Shown here: positions 37,429 to 46,449 of the stretch, piece after piece
How the letters are laid out: the number at the start of each line of letters is the position of its first letter
Position numbering within the stretch: the stretch's first letter is position 1
Assembly (NCBI RefSeq): GCF_009833125.1
Contig: NZ_QRCC01000003.1
Coordinates: 1 to 64,000 of the forward strand
DNA: 64,000 nucleotides
Direction of reading: 5' to 3'
Source of the DNA: Nitrosomonas sp. HPC101
GTDB lineage: Bacteria; Pseudomonadota; Gammaproteobacteria; Burkholderiales; Nitrosomonadaceae
Notes under the pieces: generated by a model
What the model was told of the DNA's origin: nothing
What the model saw: the letters and a program-made list of their open reading frames with translations, nothing else
The model's database searches: none
Program-made: the position numbers and the translations under genes

Positions 37429-39264
37429 ATGACGGCATCACAATTCTCAGGAATCGCACTGACTGCGGAGCAGTGGCAGCTAGTCGAGGCACTCAGCTCT
37501 TCGCTTACACCCGAACATGCGTACTGGATCAGCGGCTACTTTGCTGGTATTGGGTCCGCGCTGTTACGTGACAATGGCGCAATCGCCCGATCTCCGGATT
37601 TACATATCCCTCCATCGGCAGCACAAGCAGAACCCACTGCAGCACGCTCGCTTACGATTCTTCACATCAGTGAAACCGGTAACAGCACCGAACTGGCAAT
37701 CCGTTTGTCAGCTCAGGCTGTTGAGCAAGGACTCAACCCGACACTCGTTGACATCGCTGATTACAAAGTTCGCAAGCTCAAGGAAGAGCAGGATCTGCTG
37801 ATTATCACCTCCACTCATGGCGAAGGAGATCCTCCTCAGTCCGGAATGGAATTTTTTGAATTTGTAGAGGGCCGCAAAGCGCCAGCACTATCCGAGTTAC
37901 GTTATGCTGTACTCGCACTGGGCGATATGAGTTACGAACATTTTTGCGGTGCCGGCAAACGTCTTGATGAGCGTTTCGAGGCACTGGGCGCAAAAAGGCT
38001 GCAACCGCGCGTCGATTGTGATGTGGATTATGAAGACCCTGCAGCCACATGGGGCACCGATATACTGGCACTGCTCGTCGCCGAGAAAACATCGGTCACA
38101 TCATCAACCGCATCACCATCAGGAATAACAGGTAATACCCAACAAGCTGACAATTCAGCTTACGGCAAACGAAATCCTTTCCCGGCAACGGTTATTGACA
38201 ACATTGTGCTTTCAGGTCGAGGCTCTACTCGGGAAACACATCATATTGAAGTTTCGCTTGCCGATTCCGGCTTAACCTACGAGCCAGGCGACGCATTGGG
38301 CATCGTAGCCAACAATGACCCTGCAATGGTTGAGGCACTACTGACTGCGCTCGACATGAATTCAGACACACCCCTTACTGTAAAAGGTCAGACAACAACA
38401 CTCCTTGATGCCCTTGGCAAATCATTTGAAATCACTACGGCAACGCTGCGCTTCCTCGACCACTGGGGAGAATTGACCGGCACAAGCGATATTTTTACCG
38501 CAATGAATAATACTGAGCGGACAGCATTTCTTTATGAGCATCATATTATTGATATAATCCGTGCTTTTCCTCTCAAAGGTCTTGATCCCCAGCGCTTTAT
38601 CGACGGATTGCGTCCTTTGCAGCCGCGCCTCTACTCCATCGCTTCCAGTCTGGCAATCTGCCCCGACGAAGCGCATATTACCGTTGCACCGGTCCGTTAT
38701 AAGCTGCATGGCGATATCCGTTCAGGCGTTGTATCCGGCCACCTTGCTGATCGTGTAGAGGCTGATTCTATATTGCCAGTCTACATTCAGAGCAATCCGC
38801 ATTTTCGCCTTCCACCTAACGGTGAACCTATTATCATGATCGGAGCCGGTACCGGCGTAGCGCCTTACCGTGCATTCATGCAGGAACGCGAAGCAAATGG
38901 AGGCGGTCGCTCATGGTTATTTTTCGGAGAACGCAATTTCCGAATGGACTTTCTTTATCAGACCGAGTGGCAGGACTGGTTAAAAAACAGCATTCTGACA
39001 AAGATGGATGTTGCATTCTCGCGCGATACCACAGAGAAGATTTATGTACAGCACCGTATTCGCGAACATGCACACGACGTCTACGCCTGGCTGGAAGAAG
39101 ATGCACATATTTATATATGCGGTGATGCCTTACGCCTGGCACCTGATGTTCATGACACACTGGTTACCGTAATTGAAGAACAAGCAAGCGTTCAGCGCGA
39201 AGAGGCAGAAGAATATCTTCGCAACCTGCAACGCGACGGGCGCTATCAGCGCGATGTTTATTGA
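37429..39264 (+). CDS. cysJ: NADPH-sulfite reductase flavoprotein subunit
   Basis: 611 residues. An N-terminal flavodoxin domain binds FMN (ILHISETGNSTELAIRLS, LLIITSTHGEGDPP). A linker of low complexity around 220-240 leads to the ferredoxin-reductase part with FAD-binding PRLYSIASS and NADPH-binding MIGAGTGVAPYRAFMQER. The end EYLRNLQRDGRYQRDVY is the CysJ/CPR-family C-terminus. It passes electrons from NADPH to CysI for reduction of sulfite to sulfide. The stop overlaps the region of the cysI start. Confidence 0.96.
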   Translation: MTASQFSGIALTAEQWQLVEALSSSLTPEHAYWISGYFAGIGSALLRDNGAIARSPDLHIPPSAAQAEPTAARSLTILHISETGNSTELAIRLSAQAVEQGLNPTLVDIADYKVRKLKEEQDLLIITSTHGEGDPPQSGMEFFEFVEGRKAPALSELRYAVLALGDMSYEHFCGAGKRLDERFEALGAKRLQPRVDCDVDYEDPAATWGTDILALLVAEKTSVTSSTASPSGITGNTQQADNSAYGKRNPFPATVIDNIVLSGRGSTRETHHIEVSLADSGLTYEPGDALGIVANNDPAMVEALLTALDMNSDTPLTVKGQTTTLLDALGKSFEITTATLRFLDHWGELTGTSDIFTAMNNTERTAFLYEHHIIDIIRAFPLKGLDPQRFIDGLRPLQPRLYSIASSLAICPDEAHITVAPVRYKLHGDIRSGVVSGHLADRVEADSILPVYIQSNPHFRLPPNGEPIIMIGAGTGVAPYRAFMQEREANGGGRSWLFFGERNFRMDFLYQTEWQDWLKNSILTKMDVAFSRDTTEKIYVQHRIREHAHDVYAWLEEDAHIYICGDALRLAPDVHDTLVTVIEEQASVQREEAEEYLRNLQRDGRYQRDVY

Positions 39265-39266
39265 GA

Positions 39267-40994
39267 ATGAAAATGGCAGACATACTCCCACCCACTGATC
39301 GCAACTGCGATATTTCCCAACCGCTTGAACGACTCAGCCCGGATGAGACACTCAAAGCTGAAAGCGAACAATTGCGTGGCACAATTGCACTTGGATTGCT
39401 CGACCGCATTACATCCGCCGTGCCGGGCAATGATATCAAGCTGATGAAATTCCATGGTATTTATCAACAGGACGATCGTAGTGTCCGTGACGAACGTCGT
39501 CGTCAGAAACTGGAACCGGCTTTTCAGTTCATGATCCGCGTACGTTTGCCGGGAGGTGCCTGTACAACTGAGCGCTGGCTGAAGATTTCGGAACTCGCCT
39601 GTAAGCATGGCAATGAAACACTGCGCATGACCACCCGACAGACCTTTCAGTTTCACTGGGTACTCAAACACGATATCGTTCCAGTTATACGCGGTCTTCA
39701 CGAAGTATTACTTGATACCGTTGCTGCGTGCGGAGACGATTCTCGCGGAGTGATGGCTACTGTCAGCCCTCAATTTCCAGCGCTGCAGGCAGAACTTGCG
39801 GTACTGGCAAAAACAGTCAGTGATCACGTCATTCCCAAAACCAGGGCCTATCATGAAATCTGGTATGGCGAAGAGCGGGTTGCCTCGTCCGAACCGGAAG
39901 AACCATTTTACGGGCAAACCTATATGCCCCGTAAATTCAAGATTGGCTTTGTCATTCCTCCCAATAACGATATCGATATTTATGCCCAGGACCTGGGTTA
40001 TATCGCAATCGTTGGTAAAGATGAAAAAATAGAGGGATTCAACGTCGCGATCGGTGGCGGAATGGGACGTACTGACAAGGCTCCACATACCTATCCCCGC
40101 ACTGCATCAGTTATTGGTTTTATTACTCCAGACAGACTTACCGCCATTACCGAAGCTGTCATGGGCGTCCAACGCGATTATGGCAACCGCGCCGACCGGT
40201 CGCGCGCGCGCTTTAAATACACGATTGATGACAAGGGATTGGATTGGATTAAACTGGCAATTGAAGATCGTGCCGGATCGCTTGAGCCAGTACGTCCCTA
40301 CAACTTCACATCCAACGCTGATATCTATGGATGGGTCAAATCGGAGGATGGATTCCATCACTTTACACTGTTCATCGAGAATGGCCGGCTAAACCGCGAT
40401 ACGCTTGATAAAATCGCACAGATTGCACATGCTCACAAGGGACATTTTCGCCTGACTCCCAATCAGAATCTCATGATTGCCAATGTTGCCGCGGCTGACA
40501 AGTCGGAGATCGAGGCATTATTGATGGAAACGGGATTAATTGCCCTTAACGAACGCAGCGTACTGCGTCTGAACTCAATGGCATGTGTTGCTCTGCCAAC
40601 CTGTGGCCTGGCCATGGCTGACAGCGAACGCTATCTGCCACATTTAATTACGAAAATTGAAAAGATCCTCGCCCGACACAACCTGCAAAATGAACCGATC
40701 ACCCTCAGAATGACGGGATGCCCCAACGGGTGCAGTCGTCCCTTCATTGCGGAAATCGGCCTGACCGGCCGTGCACCAGGCAAATACAACCTTTATCTGG
40801 GTGGTGGCTTTCATGGCCAGCGTCTCAATCGCCTTTACCGTGAAAATATCGGCGAGACTGTAATTCTTGATACGCTTGACGAAGTACTCGGTCGCTATGC
40901 AGCAGAGCGACTGCCTGGCGAGCATTTTGGTGATTTTACGATCCGTGCCGGCATCATCCGCGAGGTAACAGAAGGACGCTTCTCAAATGACTAA
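39267..40994 (+). CDS. cysI: Sulfite reductase hemoprotein subunit
   Basis: About 575 residues; start taken at ATG 39267, with ATG 39273 and TTG 39261 as alternatives. Two ferredoxin-like and two catalytic domains are visible; TTRQTFQFHWVLK is a siroheme-binding segment. The [4Fe-4S]-siroheme cysteines are in ALPTCGLAMADSERYLP and TGCPNGCSRPFIAEIG. It carries out the six-electron reduction of sulfite. The start lies within a few bases of the cysJ stop, so the two are translated together. Confidence 0.96.
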   Translation: MKMADILPPTDRNCDISQPLERLSPDETLKAESEQLRGTIALGLLDRITSAVPGNDIKLMKFHGIYQQDDRSVRDERRRQKLEPAFQFMIRVRLPGGACTTERWLKISELACKHGNETLRMTTRQTFQFHWVLKHDIVPVIRGLHEVLLDTVAACGDDSRGVMATVSPQFPALQAELAVLAKTVSDHVIPKTRAYHEIWYGEERVASSEPEEPFYGQTYMPRKFKIGFVIPPNNDIDIYAQDLGYIAIVGKDEKIEGFNVAIGGGMGRTDKAPHTYPRTASVIGFITPDRLTAITEAVMGVQRDYGNRADRSRARFKYTIDDKGLDWIKLAIEDRAGSLEPVRPYNFTSNADIYGWVKSEDGFHHFTLFIENGRLNRDTLDKIAQIAHAHKGHFRLTPNQNLMIANVAAADKSEIEALLMETGLIALNERSVLRLNSMACVALPTCGLAMADSERYLPHLITKIEKILARHNLQNEPITLRMTGCPNGCSRPFIAEIGLTGRAPGKYNLYLGGGFHGQRLNRLYRENIGETVILDTLDEVLGRYAAERLPGEHFGDFTIRAGIIREVTEGRFSND

Positions 40995-41031
40995 GAGAAG
41001 TCATTCATGTACTGCATACAAAAGATACAAA

Positions 41032-41057
41032 CAGCTGCCGCCAGCTGCTTTCTTTTC
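41032..41057 (+). terminator. Candidate terminator after cysJI
   Basis: CAGCTG, loop CCGC, CAGCTG, then CTTTCTTTTC. The stem is only 6 bp and the T-tract is interrupted, so this is a weak prediction; it lies 38 bp after the cysI stop in the convergent gap. Confidence 0.4.
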
Positions 41058-41167
41058 ACGATGCCGGCAGCAGCCTGAATTTACTCGGGAACAAACACGA
41101 TAGCTTCTTGCCAATACCTGATAATCACCACCTTGCCAGACAGGATGATGATCAGGCTATATCCAGA

Positions 41168-42283
41168 TTACAGTTTAGCGCCGGTACCCACCAATACTGC
41201 TGAAGTAATTTTATAGGAGAAGGACTCCGGCTCCAGGCTATCCTGCAGTCGCCCGTCAATTTCAGCATAAGGGTAGCCGAAGAACGGCAACCTGCTGATG
41301 GCAGTGCTTACTTTGGTGGAACCAAGGTTAATATCCTCTCTTTCATTGAATGCCAGCCAGTTCATCTCCCAGGAACCAAACAGCTTTTCTCTCAATTGAC
41401 TGATCGAATCATGATTACTTGGCAGCGATTCCAGAGCCATGATTTTTGCTACATCAGATGGGTCGACTGGCACCCAACCTAATCCGGAAAGATAGAATTC
41501 CGCCTGGCAATGCTGGGAAGTACTGATATCGCCGGATTTCCCCAGATTTCTATTGAGAGAGGATTCGCCGATACGGATCCCGTACTGAACCCTGGCCGGA
41601 ATACCGGAAGCACGCGCAAGCCCGACAAAAAGTGAATGGATATCTGCACATTTTCCACTAAATTCTTCTCTGGACAGCATGCTCCGAATATCCCCCCCGC
41701 CTTGGCCACGTACACTGTTGTCATAGGCAACATTATCGATCACCCAATCATAAATGGCACGCGCCTGCTGCAACGGAGTATGTGCATTGACTTGGCTGGT
41801 CACAGAGCGCGCCATTTTTTTCACGGCATCATCCAGTGGAATATGCTTGGTGGATTGTAAATAGCGCTGTATATTCTGGGGGATTGAAACTTTGGCAGGT
41901 GCCTGGTAGGAACGCAGATCAACAGTACGATCGGCAGTCTTGACGATACTGCTTACCTTGACTGTACGCTCCTCTCCTTTTTGCCAAAGGGCAAAAAATA
42001 CCGGTGATTGAGTGCCCGGCAGCATGTAAAAAGCTGAAGCAGTCGCTTTTCCACTCCAGTTATTTCCTTGAGTAAACTGGTAAACTGTGTCGCTTGCATC
42101 CGGCAGTGGCAGCCATAGCTTTGCAACTTTACCTGTAGCAGGTAATGTAATTTGATACGTCAATTGATAACCACGCCATTTTGCCTGGCTCAACGGCAAC
42201 GCGGAAGCTTTTAAAACAGACGGAGCCAGCACAGCTGCTGTAGCACCTGTACCAACCAACTTGAAAAAATCTCTGCGTTTCAT
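41168..42283 (-). CDS. Tat-exported transglutaminase-like protein
   Basis: 371 residues from the ATG at 42283, which has a GAGGG ribosome binding site; the frame continues upstream without need. The N-terminus MKRRDFFKLVGTGATAAVL is a textbook twin-arginine signal. The C-terminal half is a transglutaminase/protease-like core with Cys in FSGKCADIHSLFVGLARASG, His in STSQHCQAEFYL and Asp in WVPVDPSD. The role may be peptide cleavage or crosslinking in the periplasm; no substrate can be named. The upstream 110 residues form a beta-rich domain of unknown type. Confidence 0.82.
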   Translation of the reverse strand: MKRRDFFKLVGTGATAAVLAPSVLKASALPLSQAKWRGYQLTYQITLPATGKVAKLWLPLPDASDTVYQFTQGNNWSGKATASAFYMLPGTQSPVFFALWQKGEERTVKVSSIVKTADRTVDLRSYQAPAKVSIPQNIQRYLQSTKHIPLDDAVKKMARSVTSQVNAHTPLQQARAIYDWVIDNVAYDNSVRGQGGGDIRSMLSREEFSGKCADIHSLFVGLARASGIPARVQYGIRIGESSLNRNLGKSGDISTSQHCQAEFYLSGLGWVPVDPSDVAKIMALESLPSNHDSISQLREKLFGSWEMNWLAFNEREDINLGSTKVSTAISRLPFFGYPYAEIDGRLQDSLEPESFSYKITSAVLVGTGAKL

Positions 42284-42360
42284 ACGACCCTCATCAATGA
42301 TAATATTGAACCCGATAAATTTATTGCTACCGGCCAATCACGTCAACTTCCTGTAGCCCT

Positions 42361-43041
42361 ATGTCTAATAACCCGCTTCAGCTTTCCGCAATCGATATTG
42401 CAACCGGACCGAATCCCTTATATACCATCCTGTGGATGCACGGATTGGGAGCAGATGGCAATGATTTCGTCCCTATTGTACAAACACTTGATTTGCCAGC
42501 AACCCCGATCCGTTTTTTATTTCCTCATGCCCCTTTGCAGTCTGTTACCATCCATGGTGGCCATACAATGAGAGCATGGTATGACATTCAACACACTGAT
42601 TTTATTATGCAGGAAGATAAAGTCGGATTACACAGATCACGTCGCGCAATCGTAGCATTGATCGAACACGAAAACCAGAGAGGTATTCCGTCTAATCGCA
42701 TCATCCTCGCCGGATTTTCACAGGGTGCTGCCATGGCGCTGCATATTGGACTGCGCCATCCTGACAAACTGGCTGGCATTCTAGCCCTGTCCGGATATCT
42801 TCCTCTTGCTGATAAGATCAGACAAGAAGCACATGCGGCCAACCAGGCAACGCCCATATTAATGGCTCATGGTAATTATGATTCTGTCGTCCCCGCTGAA
42901 TTAGCCCGATCTTCGCTACAGTTACTGCGCAATTACCATTACTCTGTTACCTGGTACGAATATCCGATGGCGCACACTGTATGTGACCAGGAGCTGGTTG
43001 ACATTTCCCGCTGGTTAGCAAATATTCTAAAGGAAACATAA
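42361..43041 (+). CDS. Carboxylesterase/phospholipase family alpha/beta hydrolase
   Basis: 226 residues. The oxyanion segment WMHGLGADGNDFVPIV is followed by the nucleophile elbow LAGFSQGAAMALHIGL (Ser), Asp in HGNYDSVVP and His in YPMAHTVCDQEL, the catalytic triad of this small esterase group (EstB-like). It hydrolyses short-chain esters or lysophospholipids in relatives. It lies 27 bp before the VIT-family gene on the same strand. Confidence 0.88.
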   Translation: MSNNPLQLSAIDIATGPNPLYTILWMHGLGADGNDFVPIVQTLDLPATPIRFLFPHAPLQSVTIHGGHTMRAWYDIQHTDFIMQEDKVGLHRSRRAIVALIEHENQRGIPSNRIILAGFSQGAAMALHIGLRHPDKLAGILALSGYLPLADKIRQEAHAANQATPILMAHGNYDSVVPAELARSSLQLLRNYHYSVTWYEYPMAHTVCDQELVDISRWLANILKET

Positions 43042-43068
43042 GTTTCCAGATCATCAAGACAGATATCC

Positions 43069-43758
43069 ATGACGTATGACAACACCCACTACTCGCATCG
43101 AACTGGCTGGCTACGGGCAGCAGTACTAGGTGCTAATGATGGTATCGTTTCCATCGCCAGCTTGATTATTGGGGTAGCGTCTGCGCATTCAGGAGTTGAA
43201 GATATCCTGCTGGCAGGTGTGGCCGGCCTTGTCGCTGGCGCCATGTCCATGGCCGCGGGAGAATACGTTTCTGTAAGCTCGCAGGCGGATACGGAAGAAG
43301 CAGATATCGCGCTTGAACAGTTCCATCTTGTTCGGGATATCCATTACGAAACCCGGGAACTGACAGATATCTACATTGGAAGAGGTGTTGAGCCCGGACT
43401 GGCTCTGGAAGTAGCTAAACAGCTGATGGCGCATGATGCTTTGGGCGCTCACCTCAGAGATGAATTGGGTTTGCATGAACGCATTCATGCAAAACCTGTC
43501 CAGGCAGCCCTCACTTCGGCAGGCATGTTTACTCTTGGAGCATCCATGCCACTTCTGGCGACCATTACCGTGCCTGCATCACAAATCATCCCTGTCGTAA
43601 CAGCCACCTCCCTTTTTTCCCTCGCTGCCCTGGGTACACTGGCGGCTTATCTTGGAAGAGCAAGTATATTGAAAGGAGCTGCGCGCGTGGTTTTCTGGGG
43701 TGTGCTTGCCATGGGGTTTACCGCACTGACCGGTACACTTTTTGAAATGCTAATCTGA
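43069..43758 (+). CDS. VIT1/CCC1 family iron/manganese transporter
   Basis: 229 residues. The family signature GWLRAAVLGANDGIVSIASLIIGVAS is at the N-terminus; about five membrane helices follow, with a charged cytoplasmic loop (EEADIALEQFHLVRDIHYETREL) between helices 2 and 3 that binds metal in plant VIT1. AGAMSMAAGEYVSVSSQADTE is the typical second-helix motif. Relatives export Fe(II) or Mn(II) from the cytoplasm. Start ATG at 43069, cotranscribed with the esterase. The 152-bp gap to sixA shows no clear terminator. Confidence 0.87.
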   Translation: MTYDNTHYSHRTGWLRAAVLGANDGIVSIASLIIGVASAHSGVEDILLAGVAGLVAGAMSMAAGEYVSVSSQADTEEADIALEQFHLVRDIHYETRELTDIYIGRGVEPGLALEVAKQLMAHDALGAHLRDELGLHERIHAKPVQAALTSAGMFTLGASMPLLATITVPASQIIPVVTATSLFSLAALGTLAAYLGRASILKGAARVVFWGVLAMGFTALTGTLFEMLI

Positions 43759-43910
43759 AGGCTGTCAAGGCGCCTCTGCAAAATAGTTCACGTTGTTATG
43801 CTCATGTTTTTCAGAGGTTCCTTAAATAATACCACCTTTTTATATCTATTTTTCTAACCGTTTCGGGTCTACCCTATCCGGGAGCCGATCATTCAAAAAG
43901 GAGCATAACC

Positions 43911-44363
43911 TTGGATCTGATTTTATGGCGTCATGCCGAAGCAGAAGATGGTATTCCAGATGCAACACGCGAGTTGACTGAAAAAGGTTTGAAACAGGCA
44001 CAAAAAATGGCCAAGTGGCTGAAAACCAAATTGCCGCAAGATACTCATATCATAGTCAGCCCGACCAGACGTACTCAGCAAACTGCTTCGGCACTGACTA
44101 CCCGTTTTGAAACCAGTGATCAGGTAGGAACAGACACCACCCCACACAGAATACTTAATGCAATTGCCTGGCCGGAAACAGACGGTACCGTACTGGTGGT
44201 GGGGCATCAACCTACCCTGGGAAGAATCGCCTCTCTCCTGTTAAAAGGAGAAGAAACTGATTTCTCCGTACGAAAAGGCTCTGTCTGGTGGTTCAGCTGT
44301 AAACAAAGAAATGAGCGAGAAAGTATTATCCTACGCGCAGTAATAACGCCCGAAATACTGTAA
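43911..44363 (+). CDS. sixA: SixA-type phosphohistidine phosphatase
   Basis: 150 residues starting at TTG 43911 with AAAGGAG about 8 bp upstream. The histidine phosphatase RHG motif appears as LWRHAEAEDG (His nucleophile), with Arg in SPTRRTQQTA and the second catalytic His in VLVVGHQPTLG. E. coli SixA dephosphorylates the histidine phosphotransfer protein ArcB domain or PTSNtr components. The target here is unknown. Confidence 0.87.
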   Translation: MDLILWRHAEAEDGIPDATRELTEKGLKQAQKMAKWLKTKLPQDTHIIVSPTRRTQQTASALTTRFETSDQVGTDTTPHRILNAIAWPETDGTVLVVGHQPTLGRIASLLLKGEETDFSVRKGSVWWFSCKQRNERESIILRAVITPEIL

Positions 44364-44459
44364 ATTTCTTAACTGACATGGAAAATAACAGCTAACCCCG
44401 ATCTGGTAACACAAAAGTACCCGTATCCTTGCTTACCTTGAGATTCCTCATCTAAAGGA

Positions 44460-45437
44460 TTGGATCAAAATATAAGCACACCTCCTATGAAAATACTGCC
44501 CTCCCTGTTTTCTCCCGCAGGCCAAAATGCAAGATTATCCATTGTCATCCATCATCGTGTTTTACCGGAACCGGATCTGTTGACAGGAGAAGGAGGAGTC
44601 ACACAGTTCGAAAAAGGATTGGGTTATCTGACCAACAATTTCAACATCCTGCCTTTATCCGAGGCAGTAAACAGATTAGGCAACGGTACGTTGCCTGCTC
44701 GTGCCGCTTGTATCACATTTGACGATGGCTACGCAGATAATGCTGAAGTAGCACTCCCACTCCTGCAAAAGTATGGCGTAACCGCAACCTTTTTCATTGC
44801 TTCCGGCTTTCTGGATGGAGGACGAATGTGGAACGATACCGTTATCGAATCAGTGCGCTTCGCCAGAGGAGACAAACTTGATCTGAGCATGATCGATCTG
44901 GGTACTCACGCAATTGCCACGCTTGAGCAAAAGCAGGAAACGCTAACCTTCCTGATCAACAAACTGAAATACTTACCCCACGAAACAAGGGCTTCTCAGG
45001 TAGAGAAACTCAGCGCCATCATCTCTGCCGAACTGCCAGACAATCTCATGATGACTTCAGTGCAAGTCAGACAGCTACACGACGCAGGAATGGAAATAGG
45101 GGGCCACACCGTCACCCATCCGATACTTGCAAGCATCGATGATGCGACTGCACGTATGGAGATAACAGAAGGAAAGGCAAGGCTTGAAGCAATTACCGGT
45201 GCACAGGTACGTCTGTTCGCCTACCCGAATGGCAAGCCGGGCAAAGACTATCTGCCTGCACATGTAAAAATGATCAAGGACGCCGGATTTGAGGCTGCCG
45301 TCTCAACCGCATGGGGTGCTGCCCGACAAAATAGCGATATGTTCCAGCTGCCACGCTTCACTCCTTGGGATAACAGTGAACTGTTTTATGTACTACGCAT
45401 GATGCGCAATATGAAACAAGCAATTCAGGTTGTGTAG
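44460..45437 (+). CDS. Polysaccharide deacetylase (NodB) family protein
   Basis: 325 residues as listed from TTG 44460; ATG 44487 is an alternative, and neither has an ideal ribosome binding site. NodB-homology motifs are ITFDDGYADN (catalytic Asp and metal Asp), GGHTVTHPIL (two metal His) and RLFAYPNGKPGKDY. Members remove N- or O-acetyl groups from polysaccharides. No signal peptide is evident. The surroundings do not show a polysaccharide cluster, so the substrate is unknown. Confidence 0.83.
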   Translation: MDQNISTPPMKILPSLFSPAGQNARLSIVIHHRVLPEPDLLTGEGGVTQFEKGLGYLTNNFNILPLSEAVNRLGNGTLPARAACITFDDGYADNAEVALPLLQKYGVTATFFIASGFLDGGRMWNDTVIESVRFARGDKLDLSMIDLGTHAIATLEQKQETLTFLINKLKYLPHETRASQVEKLSAIISAELPDNLMMTSVQVRQLHDAGMEIGGHTVTHPILASIDDATARMEITEGKARLEAITGAQVRLFAYPNGKPGKDYLPAHVKMIKDAGFEAAVSTAWGAARQNSDMFQLPRFTPWDNSELFYVLRMMRNMKQAIQVV

Positions 45438-45454
45438 TACAAGCCGGAAATATA

Positions 45455-45487
45455 ACGAAAAAGCCTGTACGGGAACCTGTACAGGCT
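45455..45487 (-). terminator. Rho-independent terminator, minus strand
   Basis: On the minus strand AGCCTGTAC, loop AGGTTCCC, GTACAGGCT (perfect 9-bp stem, 45487-45462) is followed by TTTTTCGTTAT. The T-tract is on the minus strand only, so it ends transcription coming from the right, where no minus-strand protein gene exists, and it fits the end of the small RNA proposed at 45488-45726. It lies 24 bp after the deacetylase stop. Confidence 0.7.
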
Positions 45488-45726
45488 CAAGGAAAGACCA
45501 TATCAATAGGTCTTAGGGTTTTGCGGTGAAGAAAATTTTGCGTAAAAATCACTGTATACGGCGCAACATCCACAAATCAGTACCACAACAAAATTTGCTT
45601 AATAAGTTGTCTGTGAAGAAGAAATCCCGGACGAGGTAAGGTAGGTAGATCGCCCGGGATGGGATGTGGAGGAAATAAAGTTACTTCGACCTTGAGAGAG
45701 AAAACATAATAATGAGAAGCAATCTC
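45455..45726 (-). ncRNA. Candidate small RNA, about 270 nt
   Basis: The unit begins with a sigma-70-like promoter overlapped by a palindrome and ends at a rho-independent terminator. Between them no frame of useful length is open. The transcript would contain two hairpins: ATCCCGG/CCGGGAT (plus positions 45628-45664) enclosing the C/U-rich loop with CTACCTACCTTACC, and AAGACC/GGTCTT around 45496-45516. Single-stranded TTTCCTCCAC just upstream of the first hairpin is complementary to Shine-Dalgarno sequences. These are features of base-pairing regulatory RNAs. No known RNA family was recognised (not tmRNA, RNase P RNA or 6S RNA as far as I can see). Confidence 0.45.
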
Positions 45727-45737
45727 ATTATTATGTT
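45703..45737. promoter_or_regulatory. Perfect palindrome overlapping the small-RNA promoter; candidate Fur operator
   Basis: Fifteen-base arms (45703-45717 and 45723-45737) match perfectly around a 5-base centre. The inner 19-mer on the minus strand, AATGAGATTGCTTCTCATT, has Fur-like half-sites, and its AATAATGAGA core is identical to the box before bfd. It covers the predicted -10 and start point, the classic place for a repressor. It could also fold as a hairpin at the 5' end of the RNA. Confidence 0.5.
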
Positions 45738-45761
45738 AGTGATGCGCGCAATGGAAGTCAA
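45733..45761 (-). promoter_or_regulatory. Candidate sigma-70 promoter of the small RNA
   Basis: Minus strand TTGACT (45761-45756) and TAACAT (45738-45733) are separated by exactly 17 bp. Predicted start is near 45726, inside the palindrome. No minus-strand coding gene lies downstream before the terminator at 45455. Confidence 0.5.
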
Positions 45762-45894
45762 GCGCTTTATGCAAACTTATTGTGAATTTTTTTATTGGTA
45801 CGGCAATCTGTAGTGACGTAGTATATTTACCTCTATAAGTATTTAAAGAATTTGCAAGTATTTATATGTTTTCTATCTACAGGAGGAAGTCGCA

Positions 45895-46449
45895 ATGAGT
45901 CAATATCAGATTGCTGTTGTGGTTGGAAGCCTTCGCAGAGAATCATTCAATCGAAAACTGGCTGACGCATTGATAAAACTTGGTCCGCCGAAATTCGCAT
46001 TCAAGCACCTGACCATAGGCGACTTGCCACTCTACAACCAGGATGATGATGACCATCCAGCCGATTCTGTAAGGCGGCTCAAGCGCGAGATTGCGGAGTC
46101 ACAGGGATTGATATTTGTAACACCAGAATATAACCGTTCAATGCCTGGCGTACTCAAAAATGCGCTTGACCAAGCATCCCGTCCCTACGGACAGAATGCT
46201 TGGGCAGGCAAGCCTGCCGGTGTCATAGGTGCTTCCATTGGTTCGATCGGTACGGCTATCTCGCAACAGCATCTGCGTATCTCTCTTGCTTATCTCGATG
46301 TTCCGACACTTTGTCAACCGGAAGCGTTTATCCACGTAACAGAAGACTTGTTTGACGAGGCCGGAAACATTGGAAATGAGCGTAGCAAGAAATTCCTGCA
46401 AGGCTGGATGGACCGGTATGTCGAGTGGACAAGAAAACATGTTGCCTGA
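45895..46449 (+). CDS. NADPH-dependent FMN reductase (ChrR/azoreductase type)
   Basis: 184 residues with a flavodoxin-like fold. The FMN phosphate loop is VVGSLRRESFNRKLADAL, and the family motif PEYNRSMPGVLKNALDQASRP is intact. Relatives reduce quinones, chromate or azo dyes with NAD(P)H as tetramers. The ATG has a strong AGGAGGA ribosome binding site. It stands alone downstream of the small-RNA promoter region, transcribed away from it. Confidence 0.9.
   Translation: MSQYQIAVVVGSLRRESFNRKLADALIKLGPPKFAFKHLTIGDLPLYNQDDDDHPADSVRRLKREIAESQGLIFVTPEYNRSMPGVLKNALDQASRPYGQNAWAGKPAGVIGASIGSIGTAISQQHLRISLAYLDVPTLCQPEAFIHVTEDLFDEAGNIGNERSKKFLQGWMDRYVEWTRKHVA

Noticed and set aside
43780..43827. CCTCTG/CAGAGG inverted repeat after the VIT-family gene
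   Set aside because: The 6-bp arms are about 30 nt apart with no adjacent T-tract, too weak to call a terminator.
45455..45487. Terminator for the plus-strand deacetylase gene
   Set aside because: The T-tract follows the hairpin only on the minus strand; on the plus strand the hairpin is followed by CAAGGAAAG.
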